Origin: Candidatus Gastranaerophilales bacterium
Lineage (GTDB): Bacteria; Cyanobacteriota; Vampirovibrionia; Gastranaerophilales; Gastranaerophilaceae
Assembly: GCA_944323935.1 (NCBI GenBank)
Contig: CALUUJ010000007.1
Location: forward strand, 31,322-95,321
Direction of reading: 5' to 3'
Length of the DNA: 64,000 nt
Positions 19,363 through 27,963 of the stretch are shown here, one piece after another; position 1 is the stretch's first letter, and the number at the start of each line of letters is the position of its first letter. Under the pieces are notes generated by a model that ran no database searches, was not told the DNA's origin, and was given only the letters and a program-made list of their open reading frames with translations. The translations under genes and the position numbers were made by a program.

Positions 19363-20775
19363 ATGGAAGACGAATTAATTAAGCAAATATGGGATGATAC
19401 CCTTGTTATACTAAAAGACACTGTAATTGCAACTACTTATGAAACTTGGATATTACCATTAGTTCCGCATTCATTGGAAGATAATTGTTTTTGTGCATTA
19501 ACGGGGCAGAATTTAGCAGTACAGATTTTACAGAAAAATCAGAAAGAAATTTCAAAAGCACTTTCTGAAGTTTGTGGTAAAGAGGTTTATTTCAAGGTTA
19601 TTTATGATGATAATCTCCATAAACAATTAGAGAAAGAAAAGCAAAAAGCCAAAAAAGACGAAGAAAAAGAGTTTATTCAAAATTTGGAGAAACGTATTGT
19701 TTCATCAAAGTATGATGGATTAAAGCAAATGCGCTCTGATTGTAATTTAAACTTGAAATACAAGTTTGATAATTTTGTAGTCGGTGCTAATAATAAATTT
19801 GCTCATGCAGTTGCTCTTGCTGTTGCTAAGGATCCCGGAAAACAATATAATCCTTTATTTATATATGGTGGTTCAGGGTTGGGTAAAACTCACTTATTAC
19901 AAGCTATTGGGCATGATATTTTGTTTAATAAACCAAAGTTAAAAGTAAAATACGTTAAAGCGGAAGAATTCATTAATGACCTTGTAAATTCGCTTGTAAA
20001 AGGGATGGATAAAGCAGGCGATAAGAATAAAAAAATGAATGATTTTCGCAACAAATACAGAAATGTTGATGTTCTTTTAGTTGATGATATTCAGTTAATT
20101 GAAGGTAAAGCAAGAACTGAAGAGGAAATGTTTAATACATTTGAAAGTCTTCATAATTCGGGTAAACAAATTGTTTTTACGTCTGACCGTTCACCTGATA
20201 AATTTGAGAATACGCCGGATAGATTAAAAACACGTTTTCAAATGGGACTTCTTGCCGATATTCAAGTGCCTGATATAGAAACCAGAATGGCTATACTAAC
20301 AAAGTTGGCAAGTGATAACAATATAAAAATGCCAGTAGATGTTATTGAGTTTCTGGCATCTGTTTACAATAAAAATGTAAGAGAACTTGAAGGTGCATTT
20401 AATACTGTAAATGCATATACCTCAATAAATGAAATACCTGTAACAGTTGATATTGTTAAAAAAGTAATCGGGTATAGTGAAAAAAGAAAAACAGTCACAG
20501 TTGAAGGAATAATTGATATTGTTGCAGGTTATTATAATGTCTCGGTTGATGATATTAAGAGTACAAATAGAGCATCTAAAACTGCTTATGCTCGTCAAGC
20601 TGCAATATATCTTGCAAAAGAATTGACTGGAGAAAGTTTCCCATATATTGGTGATTGTTTTAACAGAAAACATACAACAATAATGTACTCACATCAAAAA
20701 GTTAAGAGTGATATTGCTATAGATAGGCATTTGGCTCAAGATATAACAGAACTAACTTCCAAAATTAACGAATAA
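19363..20775 (+). CDS. dnaA: Chromosomal replication initiator DnaA
   Basis: 470 residues. Domain I (about 1-75) binds helicase partners, and a Lys/Glu-rich linker (about 88-115) follows. The AAA domain has GGSGLGKTHL and VLLVDDIQLIEG, and domain IV has the DnaA-box-binding ARQAAIYLAKELTGES and RKHTTIMYSH. It is flanked by terminators on both sides and has no dnaN neighbour, as in cyanobacteria. No DnaA-box cluster (TTATNCACA) was seen beside it, so this is not obviously the replication origin. Confidence 0.97.
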   Translation: MEDELIKQIWDDTLVILKDTVIATTYETWILPLVPHSLEDNCFCALTGQNLAVQILQKNQKEISKALSEVCGKEVYFKVIYDDNLHKQLEKEKQKAKKDEEKEFIQNLEKRIVSSKYDGLKQMRSDCNLNLKYKFDNFVVGANNKFAHAVALAVAKDPGKQYNPLFIYGGSGLGKTHLLQAIGHDILFNKPKLKVKYVKAEEFINDLVNSLVKGMDKAGDKNKKMNDFRNKYRNVDVLLVDDIQLIEGKARTEEEMFNTFESLHNSGKQIVFTSDRSPDKFENTPDRLKTRFQMGLLADIQVPDIETRMAILTKLASDNNIKMPVDVIEFLASVYNKNVRELEGAFNTVNAYTSINEIPVTVDIVKKVIGYSEKRKTVTVEGIIDIVAGYYNVSVDDIKSTNRASKTAYARQAAIYLAKELTGESFPYIGDCFNRKHTTIMYSHQKVKSDIAIDRHLAQDITELTSKINE

Positions 20776-20815
20776 AAAAGAGGGCTTAATTTTATAGCCC
20801 TCTTTTTTTATTTAG
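20776..20815 (+). terminator. Terminator after dnaA
   Basis: AAAGAGGGCT and AGCCCTCTTT form a perfect stem with a loop of about ten bases and a long T run. An A run on the left side also permits use from the minus strand by the convergent gene. Confidence 0.85.
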
Positions 20816-20821
20816 AATAAT

Positions 20822-21193
20822 TTATGCAATATAAGACATTTTAGAATCAGGATTTACTCTTGTACTTGGATTAAAAGTGAAACCACCATTTAAGTTTATA
20901 CTATTTTCATTCTCTACATCATATTGTTGACCATCAACAACTACAACTTGTTTTGTTATATCACAAGCTAGATCATCCTTAACTTCTTTAACGTCATATT
21001 GTTTCCCGTCTATTACAACAACTTCTTTATATGTTGGCATTATTGATTTTACCATAGGATTATTATCTTGGACTTTGATTACAGGATATTGTTGACCATC
21101 AATAGTTACATATTTCTTTTCAACTGGTGCAAAAGAATTTGTTAATCCATTATTTGCTGAAATTGATGGTGTAAAATTTGTTGCATTAATCAT
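20822..21193 (-). CDS. Small protein with three DGQQY repeats
   Basis: 123 residues with no recognised family. Three copies of a ~15-residue beta-like repeat are visible at about 28-42, 58-72 and 83-97, with consensus hVhIDGpQYDVpcV (IDGQQYPV, IDGKQYDV, VDGQQYDV). The spacers vary. The N-terminus is polar, without signal peptide or membrane segment, and a single Cys occurs at residue 77. A good GGAAGGTAGG lies before the ATG. It stands alone, convergent with dnaA. The repeats look like strands of a beta-hairpin array; function unknown. Confidence 0.65.
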   Translation of the reverse strand: MINATNFTPSISANNGLTNSFAPVEKKYVTIDGQQYPVIKVQDNNPMVKSIMPTYKEVVVIDGKQYDVKEVKDDLACDITKQVVVVDGQQYDVENENSINLNGGFTFNPSTRVNPDSKMSYIA

Positions 21194-21290
21194 AAAAGAA
21201 CCTACCTTCCAAAAAATAAACTTACTTACCTTGTTCTTATATAAAAACTTTTTATTAATAAAAATTGCCTTATTTGTTAAGAAACTTAAT

Positions 21291-21956
21291 TTAATTCCAA
21301 ATATCAGGTGTTGAAAGTGTAAGTGCTGTTATTTTTTTATATCCGTTCTTTTTTAGAAGTTTTATTATTTCTTCTAATGTTATTCCTGTTGAGGTTATAT
21401 CATCAATAATTAAAAGGTTTTCGTCTCTATCTATTGTTTCATTTGGGTTAATCTCAAATGCATTTTTTATGTTTTGGAGTCTTTGCGTTTTATTTAGGTT
21501 GAATTGCTTTATTGTGTCTTTTATTCTTAAAAGAAATTTTTTATTATTTTCATAACCTGTTAATTTACTCAATTCATCTGCTACTAAATCCATATGATTA
21601 TATTTTCTTTCTTTTCTTCTGTTTGGATGGATAGGGACAGGTAAAATAAGAAAGTTTTCTTTTTTATGTAAGTCAAGCCAGTATTCGTACATTATTTTTG
21701 CTTGAAGTGATGCTAAAATTTTTTTATTATGATATTTTAAGTCTTTTATTAATTTTTTTGTAATTTCATCATATAACGTACAGGCATATATTTTACAATT
21801 ATTTTGTTCTTTAAATACAGAAGGCGGCATAAAATGTATTCTGTTGTAACATTTTTTGCATATAATACTGTCTTCTTTTTTTGAATGACAGAAGTAGCAA
21901 GGTTGGATATATATTAAGTTTAGTAGTTTTTCGATTAACTTTATCATATAATACAA
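21291..21956 (-). CDS. ComF family phosphoribosyltransferase
   Basis: 221 residues. An N-terminal zinc-ribbon-like segment (CYFCHS then ICKKCYNR, residues ~19-42) precedes a phosphoribosyltransferase domain with the PRPP-binding motif LLIIDDITSTGIT (about residues 185-197). ComF proteins support natural transformation in Gram-positive and some other bacteria, probably through nucleotide salvage. It diverges from rseP with only 28 bases between starts, so both promoters must overlap. Confidence 0.88.
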   Translation of the reverse strand: MYYMIKLIEKLLNLIYIQPCYFCHSKKEDSIICKKCYNRIHFMPPSVFKEQNNCKIYACTLYDEITKKLIKDLKYHNKKILASLQAKIMYEYWLDLHKKENFLILPVPIHPNRRKERKYNHMDLVADELSKLTGYENNKKFLLRIKDTIKQFNLNKTQRLQNIKNAFEINPNETIDRDENLLIIDDITSTGITLEEIIKLLKKNGYKKITALTLSTPDIWN

Positions 21957-21984
21957 ATTATATTAGATAAAAGAGAAGATTAAA

Positions 21985-23373
21985 ATGGGATTTTTAAATA
22001 TGTTTTCAAGTGCAATAATCATGATTTTGTTAATCAGTTTATTGATTTTAGTACATGAATTAGGACATTTTTGTGCTGCTAAATTAGTAGGAATAAGGGT
22101 TGATAAATTCGGGTTTGGTTTACCCATCGGACCGACTTTATTTTCTAAAAAATTTGGTGAAACAGAAATTTTAATCCATGCATTTTTACTTGGTGGTTAT
22201 GTTTCATTTCCTGATGATGAAGAGGACTGCGATTTACCAAAAGATTCCACTTTAAGATTTTCGAATAAATCTGTAGGACAAAGGGCACTTGTTATTTCAG
22301 CAGGTGTTATATGTAATGTTATTTTAGCTTATTTCCTAATATTTTTTACAGGACTTTTGTGGAAACATTTGCCTGATAATAAGTTTGTTATTAAGTTTGA
22401 AAAATTTGCACCTACTGCCGTTCAATCTATATTGGATTCTGGTATTCAAAAAGGTGATATTTTATATACTGTTAATGGTTTAAGTGTTGATTATCCTATA
22501 ACATTAACAAGGCATCTTGATTTGTCAAAGGAATTTGATGGTTTTGCTTCTCAAAAGTTAATTGAAAGTAAATTGGCAGAGTTAAAAAATTTAAATCCTC
22601 AATTGAAAGATAATGAAATTATAAAATTGGGTACAATTATAAAACTTCCTGAATTTACAGATGAAGAAAGTGTTAAATTATCTGTTGATAATATTTTAGG
22701 ATTGGAAAAATATAAATCGAAAGAGACTCAGCTTTCTGATTTCCAAAAAGATTTAAGAGATAAGATTAATTACAGCAAGGAATATAAACTTGAAAGTGAT
22801 GCTTTACCAATTGATATAGCAGCAGCGATTTCTGATACAAAAAAACCTGTTTCAATAGTTGTTTTAAGAAATAATCATGAAGTACAATTAAAACCTGTAT
22901 ATGCAGGTAAAGACGGTAAGCTTGGTATTGAACAATCTTATAGTGAAAAGTATACTGAAACCAAAACCTTAAAGGAATTAATTCCTGCAACAATTCATTA
23001 TGTTAACTATAATATAGGATTTATGGTATACACTCTTGGAAAACTATTTACTGGTAAAATCCCAATGAGTGAAATGAACGGAATTATTGCCATTACAAAA
23101 ATAGGAACTGAAATAATTGCTTATAAAGGTATATTCCAAGGCTTATTATTAACGGCTATGATATCTTTAAACTTGGCATTAATTAATATATTGCCTATCC
23201 CGGCTTTAGACGGCGGACATTTATTGTTCCTTATTATCGAGAAGATAACAGGAAAACCTGTAAGTAAGAAATTTGTTGAGATATTAAGTAATTTCTTCTT
23301 CTATTTATTAATAGCATTGATGGTATTGATTTTATATAACGATATCCATGCTTGGATAATCGGTAAAATTTAA
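21985..23373 (+). CDS. rseP: Site-2 protease (RseP/M50 family) with an enlarged PDZ region
   Basis: 462 residues. The zinc motif HELGH is at 24-28, and the second metal-binding motif NILPIPALDGGHLLF is near the C-terminus, so it should be an active intramembrane metalloprotease. Four transmembrane segments are visible. The PDZ domain starts around 142 (SGIQKGDILYTVNGL) and resumes at about 286 (KKPVSIVVLRNNHEVQLKP). In between is an insertion of roughly 100 residues absent from typical RseP. It would cleave anti-sigma factors or remnant signal peptides. A strong palindromic terminator follows. Confidence 0.9.
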   Translation: MGFLNMFSSAIIMILLISLLILVHELGHFCAAKLVGIRVDKFGFGLPIGPTLFSKKFGETEILIHAFLLGGYVSFPDDEEDCDLPKDSTLRFSNKSVGQRALVISAGVICNVILAYFLIFFTGLLWKHLPDNKFVIKFEKFAPTAVQSILDSGIQKGDILYTVNGLSVDYPITLTRHLDLSKEFDGFASQKLIESKLAELKNLNPQLKDNEIIKLGTIIKLPEFTDEESVKLSVDNILGLEKYKSKETQLSDFQKDLRDKINYSKEYKLESDALPIDIAAAISDTKKPVSIVVLRNNHEVQLKPVYAGKDGKLGIEQSYSEKYTETKTLKELIPATIHYVNYNIGFMVYTLGKLFTGKIPMSEMNGIIAITKIGTEIIAYKGIFQGLLLTAMISLNLALINILPIPALDGGHLLFLIIEKITGKPVSKKFVEILSNFFFYLLIALMVLILYNDIHAWIIGKI

Positions 23374-23390
23374 TTTATTGCAAACAAAAT

Positions 23391-23426
23391 AATCCCCCTA
23401 ATGATCATTAGGGGGATTTTATTAAT
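23391..23426. terminator. Palindromic bidirectional terminator between rseP and the gene at 23436
   Basis: AATCCCCCTAATGATCATTAGGGGGATT is a perfect palindrome (14-base arms) with T run on the right; the left flank is A-rich, so it can stop both convergent transcripts. Confidence 0.85.
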
Positions 23427-23435
23427 GTATTAGAT

Positions 23436-23924
23436 TTAAATATCTAGACCGGCTTCTTCTTGTATAAATGTTGGAACTGATAAGCTATGTCCAAGTTTAT
23501 GATTATATTCATTTAGAACACTGTATTCTGTTTTTAATGCGGCGATTGAACCTTGCGGGTATTCATATTTAATTAATCTTTTTTCTATATAATTACCATT
23601 TGCTACATCTTTAACTATAGTTACTGGTTTACCATCTTTGTATTCTACTAATGCTCCATCTTTGTTTTTTATTACACCTGAATATGGTACATTCATTGTT
23701 ACGAATAAACCATCTTTATTTATTTTAGGTCTGAATCCTTTTTGTTCCAGTTCACCAACAGTGGAAACTGGGAATTTTTCCAGTCTTTTTGTTTCTTCAT
23801 ATACTTTATTTTCTGTAGCTGTTATTTGAGGTGCACTACTTGATGACTTATTATTTTTTAAATGTGTGCCAAAATATGTACTAAGATTATTTATCTGGCC
23901 TTTACCAAAATTAATATTTGTCAT
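23436..23924 (-). CDS. Hypothetical protein (162 aa)
   Basis: No family recognised. The protein is polar with no signal peptide or membrane segment. A serine-rich stretch lies near residues 26-35. The central region has a PVSTVGELEQKGFRPKINKDGLFV segment and strand-like GALVEYKDGKPVTIV, which recalls small beta-sheet domains. A longer reading from an upstream start is possible, but AAAGGAGG lies 6 bases before the ATG at 23924, which decides the start. It is divergent from gmk. Similar in build to the unknowns at 20822 and 29608 (short, start in MTN/MIN), which may be a lineage-specific group. Confidence 0.6.
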   Translation of the reverse strand: MTNINFGKGQINNLSTYFGTHLKNNKSSSSAPQITATENKVYEETKRLEKFPVSTVGELEQKGFRPKINKDGLFVTMNVPYSGVIKNKDGALVEYKDGKPVTIVKDVANGNYIEKRLIKYEYPQGSIAALKTEYSVLNEYNHKLGHSLSVPTFIQEEAGLDI

Positions 23925-23996
23925 ATAGACCTCCTTTACTTCTTTATTATTTATATAAAATCTGTTTGGGTTTAAATATTGTGTTTTTTTAAGATA

Positions 23997-24025
23997 TTGT
24001 AAATTAATATTAATTTGGGTACAAT
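23997..24025 (+). promoter_or_regulatory. Promoter upstream of gmk
   Basis: TTGTAA (23997-24002) and TACAAT (24020-24025) with a 17-base spacer, about 29 bases before the gmk ATG. Confidence 0.6.
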
Positions 24026-24053
24026 TTTCTTTACTAGTTAAAAAAGGGAATTT

Positions 24054-24608
24054 ATGAAAGGTCATTTATATATAGTTGCGGGATGTTCCGGCGTTGGAAA
24101 AGGGACCTTATTAAAACTTTTCTTAAAGGAAAATCCTGAGATTAAACTATCAATATCTGCTACAACAAGAAATCCAAGACAAGGTGAAGAAGATGGTGTA
24201 AGCTATTTTTTTGTATCTAAAGAGGAATTTAAGAAAGAGATTCAAAATGATGAGTTTTTAGAATGGGCAGAATTTAGCGGTAATTTCTACGGAACTAAAA
24301 AAAGTTTTGTAGAAAAAACACTTGAAAAAGGAATTGATTTGATACTTGAGATTGAAGTTCAAGGTGCAAAACAAGTAAAGGAAAAAATGCCTGAAGCTAC
24401 TTCAATTTTTATTATGCCTCCATCTTTAGAAGATTTGGAAAAGCGTTTAAGAGGCAGACATACTGAAAGTGAAGAAGCTATACAACGAAGGCTTAGTGTT
24501 GCGGCAAGAGAAATAGAGGCCGGTAAAAACTTTGATTATCTAATTATTAATGATAACATAGAAGAAGCGTTGGCTAATATGCAAAGAATCTTTGATAATA
24601 AAGGGTAA
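24054..24608 (+). CDS. gmk: Guanylate kinase
   Basis: 184 residues; phosphorylates GMP to GDP. The P-loop GCSGVGKGTL (residues ~9-18) and the GMP-binding SATTRNPRQGEEDGVSYFFV are characteristic. It is the first gene of a five-gene run (gmk-coaBC-nif3-like-unknown-rsmD) with gaps of 3 bases or small overlaps, so these are likely cotranscribed. Confidence 0.96.
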   Translation: MKGHLYIVAGCSGVGKGTLLKLFLKENPEIKLSISATTRNPRQGEEDGVSYFFVSKEEFKKEIQNDEFLEWAEFSGNFYGTKKSFVEKTLEKGIDLILEIEVQGAKQVKEKMPEATSIFIMPPSLEDLEKRLRGRHTESEEAIQRRLSVAAREIEAGKNFDYLIINDNIEEALANMQRIFDNKG

Positions 24609-24611
24609 AAA

Positions 24612-25796
24612 ATGCTTAGCGGAAAAACCGTCTTAGTTGGTATAACAGGAGCTATTGCAGCTTATAAAGTTTGTGAATTAATTCGTTTGTTTAAAAAAAA
24701 TAATGCAAATGTTAAAGTTGTTGTTACCCCTAATGCATTGAATTTTGTTACCAAGACTACATTAGAATCATTAAGTCAAAATGCTGTTGATATTGAGCAA
24801 TTTAATATCCAAGAATATAAACCGGAACATATAGCTTTAACTGATGAAGCGGATATTTTTGTTATTGCACCTGCGAGTGCAAATACAATTGCAAAAATGG
24901 CTTTAGGAATTTGTGATAATTTATTAACATCAACGTTCTGTGCTTTTAAGAAGCCTGTTGTAATAGCACCTTGTATGAACACAAATATGTGGGAAAATCC
25001 CGCTGTAGAAAAAAATATTGAAACTCTGAAAAATAGAGGAATAAAAGTAGTAGAGCCTGATACCGGGTTTTTAGCCTGCGGAACTAACGGTAAAGGCAGA
25101 CTTGCTGATATAAATTTAATATATGAAACGGCAAAAGATATTTTATTGCCTGAACAAATATTAAAAGGTAAAAAAGTTGTAATAACAGCTGGCGGTACTA
25201 AAGAAAATATTGATGCAGTAAGATATATCGGTAATTATTCATCGGGTAAAATGGGAATTGCGTTAGCTGACAGTGCATATAAACTCGGAGCTGATGTTGT
25301 TCTTATTTCTACAGTTGATGTTGACAAAAAATATAAAGTAATAAATGTTCAAACAGCTCAAGAAATGTATGATAAAGTAAACGAAGAGTTTAAAAATGCT
25401 TATACATTAATTATGGCTGCAGCTGTAAGTGATTATCGAGTAAAAAATAAATCTGAACAAAAAATAAAAAAGGATGGCAATTCTTTGATAATTGAACTTG
25501 TTGAAAATCCTGACATTTTAAAAGAAATGTCTAAAATTAAGCGAAATGACCAAATTGTTGTGGGATTTTGTGCTGAAAGTCAAAATCTAATGGAATTTGC
25601 AAAACAAAAGATTTCAAAGAAAAAATGTGATTATATATGTGCAAATGATATTTCTAAAAAAGATATCGGCTTCTCGTCAAATGATAATGAATTGTATATA
25701 ATAGATAAAGAAATGAATGTTTGTCATATAGATAAAGCTGATAAACAAATTATAGCTATGAAGATTTTGGAAAAAATTTATGGAAAAAGTAAGTAA
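24612..25796 (+). CDS. coaBC: Bifunctional phosphopantothenoylcysteine decarboxylase/synthetase
   Basis: 394 residues, two enzymes of coenzyme A synthesis fused. The N-terminal flavoprotein CoaC carries the PCMNTNMW substrate clamp and the ACGTNGKGRLAD active-site cysteine region near residue 155. The C-terminal CoaB starts with GGTKENIDAVRYIGN. The fusion is the common bacterial form. The stop overlaps the next gene's start by 17 bases. Confidence 0.95.
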   Translation: MLSGKTVLVGITGAIAAYKVCELIRLFKKNNANVKVVVTPNALNFVTKTTLESLSQNAVDIEQFNIQEYKPEHIALTDEADIFVIAPASANTIAKMALGICDNLLTSTFCAFKKPVVIAPCMNTNMWENPAVEKNIETLKNRGIKVVEPDTGFLACGTNGKGRLADINLIYETAKDILLPEQILKGKKVVITAGGTKENIDAVRYIGNYSSGKMGIALADSAYKLGADVVLISTVDVDKKYKVINVQTAQEMYDKVNEEFKNAYTLIMAAAVSDYRVKNKSEQKIKKDGNSLIIELVENPDILKEMSKIKRNDQIVVGFCAESQNLMEFAKQKISKKKCDYICANDISKKDIGFSSNDNELYIIDKEMNVCHIDKADKQIIAMKILEKIYGKSK

Positions 25797-26514
25797 AATT
25801 ATTAAAAGAATTGAAGAATTTGCGCCGTTAAATACAATGCAGAAATGGGATAATTCAGGCTGGCAGATAAATTTGGGCATAGAAGATACGAATAAAATTT
25901 TATTAGCACTTGATGTAACACCATCTACAGTTGATGAGGCTATTAATAAAAAATGTGATTTGATTTTATCGCATCATCCTATTTTTTTTAATTCTATAAA
26001 GACAATAGAATCACCATTTATAATTAAGGCAATCCAAAATAATATACAAGTATATTCTGCTCACACAAATTTAGATATAGCTCAAGGCGGAGTTAGTGAA
26101 TATCTTGCTGAAAAATGCGGGTTTACGGATTTAGATACGGCTTTTGAGTTTATTAAGTATAAACAATTTGATAAAGAAAAAAACTTTTCAAAATTAATTT
26201 CAACTCTAAAAACAATTTTTAGCTTGCCAAGTGTCAGAGTTGTAAATAGTCAAAGAAAAACATATAAATCAATAGCATTTTGTTCAGGCAGCGGAGCAGA
26301 ATATATTCAAGACCTTGAAAAAATTGGCATAGATGTATTTATAACGGGTGATTTAAAACACCATCAGGCATTGAATGCTACAAATATGACTATTGTTGAT
26401 TTGGGTCATTTTCATAGTGAACGATTTGTTGTTGAAATTTTTGAAAATATATTGAAAAATGAAGATGTAGAAGTTATAGCAGCAGTTGAAAAACCTGCTT
26501 GGGAGTTAATTTAA
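25780..26514 (+). CDS. Nif3-like dinuclear metal-centre protein (DUF34)
   Basis: 244 residues. Metal ligands of the NIF3 family are visible: the HH pair in SHHPIFF, the H and D of SAHTNLDIAQGGV (about residues 96-108), and the C-terminal LGHFHSERFVVE. FITGDLKHHQALNA is also conserved. The protein is often annotated GTP cyclohydrolase I type 2 by homology, but that activity is disputed. It starts inside the coaBC 3' end. Confidence 0.9.
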   Translation: MEKVSKIIKRIEEFAPLNTMQKWDNSGWQINLGIEDTNKILLALDVTPSTVDEAINKKCDLILSHHPIFFNSIKTIESPFIIKAIQNNIQVYSAHTNLDIAQGGVSEYLAEKCGFTDLDTAFEFIKYKQFDKEKNFSKLISTLKTIFSLPSVRVVNSQRKTYKSIAFCSGSGAEYIQDLEKIGIDVFITGDLKHHQALNATNMTIVDLGHFHSERFVVEIFENILKNEDVEVIAAVEKPAWELI

Positions 26515-27044
26515 TGAAAAAGATTTTTATATCAATATTAAGCATTTTATTCTTGCAAAGTTTTGCGATGGCAAAAGATACTCTGCTGTTTGATTTTCCT
26601 AATGAAGGTTGGCATAAAGTTCCAAGCCCCGATGGAATTGAAAGCAAGAAATGTTATGTACCATATAATCAAACTTCTGATAATTATACAGAAATGATTA
26701 TTTTCTCGGAACGTGTTTTAAAGAATCAAGGTTTATCTCCAATGGTAATGCTGCATAAGCAATTAGGTAAGGATAGAAATAATTATCCGGATATAGCTCC
26801 TGAGTACATAGTTAGAGATTTTGATAATGCAATGGTTACATGGTGCAGTCAAATCAAAAATACTTGTGCAGTAGAAAGAGCTTTTCAAGGTAAAGAGGGA
26901 ATTATTTTTGCAATATATCAGAATAAAACACCTCATTATTCGCAAAATATGTTTGGTCAATGGTCAAATATATTGAGTAAAGTTAAGGTTTATGAGCCAG
27001 AAGTTGACGGTGCTTCTGCAAAAAGTTTAATAGAACTTGATTAA
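26514..27044 (+). CDS. Secreted hypothetical protein
   Basis: 176 residues with a clear signal peptide (MKKIFISILSILFLQSFAMA, cleavage after AMA). The mature part has Cys residues that could form disulfides (CYVPY and a WCSQIKNTCAVER pair). The reading GWHKVPSPDGIESK... resembles small periplasmic proteins of unknown function conserved in Gastranaerophilales-like genomes, but I cannot name a family. It is coupled by 1-base overlaps to the genes on both sides (TAATG), so it is made with Nif3-like protein and RsmD. Confidence 0.7.
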   Translation: MKKIFISILSILFLQSFAMAKDTLLFDFPNEGWHKVPSPDGIESKKCYVPYNQTSDNYTEMIIFSERVLKNQGLSPMVMLHKQLGKDRNNYPDIAPEYIVRDFDNAMVTWCSQIKNTCAVERAFQGKEGIIFAIYQNKTPHYSQNMFGQWSNILSKVKVYEPEVDGASAKSLIELD

Positions 27045-27574
27045 TGAATATTACAGGCGGAAAATATAATTCAAGAAAAATAAAAACGGCAGAATATGAG
27101 AATATAAAGCCAACATTATCTAAAACTCGTCAGGGTATTTTTAATACTTTGTCTGCAATGATTAATTTTGATGATAAATTATTTATTGATATGTTCTCTG
27201 GTAGTGGCATAATGGGGCTTGAAGCATTATCAAGAGGCTTTAGAGTTATTTCTTTTGAAAAAGATAAAAAGACTGCATTATCTATAAAAGAATGTTATAA
27301 GAGTCTTAAACTTTTACCTGAATTATATTTTGGTGATGCTTTAAAAAATATTTTAAAGATTAATATAAAAGCAGATGTTATTTTTATTGATCCCCCGTAT
27401 GAGTCTGATTTGTATGAAAAATCCTTAAAGATTATAAAAGAAAATAATATATTGAATAAAGAAGGTATTATTATTTTGGAACATCCGATTGATAAGGATA
27501 TAGATATTCGAGGTTTTGAAATTATTAAAATTAAAACATATGGTGATAAACAGATTACTTATTTAAAATTATAG
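27044..27574 (+). CDS. rsmD: 16S rRNA (guanine966-N2)-methyltransferase
   Basis: 176 residues. Rossmann-fold methyltransferase with motif I DMFSGSGIMGLEALSRG and catalytic motif IV FIDPPY (about residue 114), preceded by the RsmD-typical KTRQGIFNTLS. It methylates m2G966 in the small subunit. It ends the gmk run; no hairpin is evident right after it, but the repeat region begins 27 bases later. Confidence 0.93.
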   Translation: MNITGGKYNSRKIKTAEYENIKPTLSKTRQGIFNTLSAMINFDDKLFIDMFSGSGIMGLEALSRGFRVISFEKDKKTALSIKECYKSLKLLPELYFGDALKNILKINIKADVIFIDPPYESDLYEKSLKIIKENNILNKEGIIILEHPIDKDIDIRGFEIIKIKTYGDKQITYLKL

Positions 27575-27600
27575 ATATTTCTATTTAAAAATAATTTAAC

Positions 27601-27643
27601 TTGTTTCAATAAACAAAATTACGAAACTACATATATAGTTGCA
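27601..27643 (+). repeat. 43-bp direct repeat, left copy
   Basis: Identical to the copy at 27851-27893 except at one base (C for T at position 30). It contains a near-palindromic AACTA-ATATATAGTT at its right end. Together the two copies bracket 207 bases carrying two perfect hairpins. Confidence 0.85.
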
Positions 27644-27726
27644 TCTTTTTCTTTTTTCATTCTGATTTTGTTTAAATTTTACTTTCTAAAATTTGGTTTT
27701 TAAATGAACATAATGTAATTTATTAC

Positions 27727-27752
27727 GTACTTTTCTCATTGCAGAAAAGTAC
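27727..27752. repeat. Perfect hairpin GTACTTTTCT-AGAAAAGTAC
   Basis: 10-base arms with a 6-base loop. The motif (TTTCT...AGAAAAGTACCAAAA) resembles intergenic repeats seen in many AT-rich genomes. It does not encode protein and is not near a gene end. Confidence 0.75.
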
Positions 27753-27802
27753 CAAAAGGCTAGCAACTTGATATTCCGTTTCTATTTTGTTAATTTCAAC
27801 CA

Positions 27803-27846
27803 AAAGCTTTGTAACTCGGACTTCGTCCTCAAACAGACAAAGCTTT
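27803..27846. repeat. Nested hairpin with perfect 10-base arms
   Basis: AAAGCTTTGT (27803-27812) pairs with ACAAAGCTTT (27837-27846). Within the loop a second small hairpin, GGAC-TTC-GTCC (27818-27828), is present. The arrangement suggests a compact folded RNA or a mobile repeat end rather than a terminator, since no T run follows. Confidence 0.7.
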
Positions 27847-27850
27847 GATA

Positions 27851-27893
27851 TTGTTTCAATAAACAAAATTACGAAACTATATATATAGTTGCA
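27851..27893 (+). repeat. 43-bp direct repeat, right copy
   Basis: See left copy at 27601-27643; 42 of 43 bases identical. The 250-base period and intervening hairpins suggest an inserted or duplicated element. Confidence 0.85.
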
Positions 27894-27910
27894 CTTTTAA
27901 TAAAAATAAA

Positions 27911-27946
27911 ACAAAAAAAAGACCGATTATTTAATCGGTCCTTTTT
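27911..27946. terminator. Bidirectional terminator at the 3' end of the HEAT-like gene
   Basis: GACCGATT-ATTT-AATCGGTC (27921-27940) with an A run to the left and CTTTTT to the right. It ends the minus-strand gene at 27964 and could also stop plus-strand readthrough from rsmD. Confidence 0.8.
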
Positions 27947-27963
27947 AAACTTTTTCTAATCAA

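Noticed and set aside
23925..24065. Extended N-terminus of the 162-residue unknown
   Set aside because: It would overlap the gmk promoter and start; AAAGGAGG marks the inner ATG.
27601..27893. CRISPR-like array from two 43-base repeats
   Set aside because: Only two copies, a 207-base spacer with hairpins, and no cas genes.
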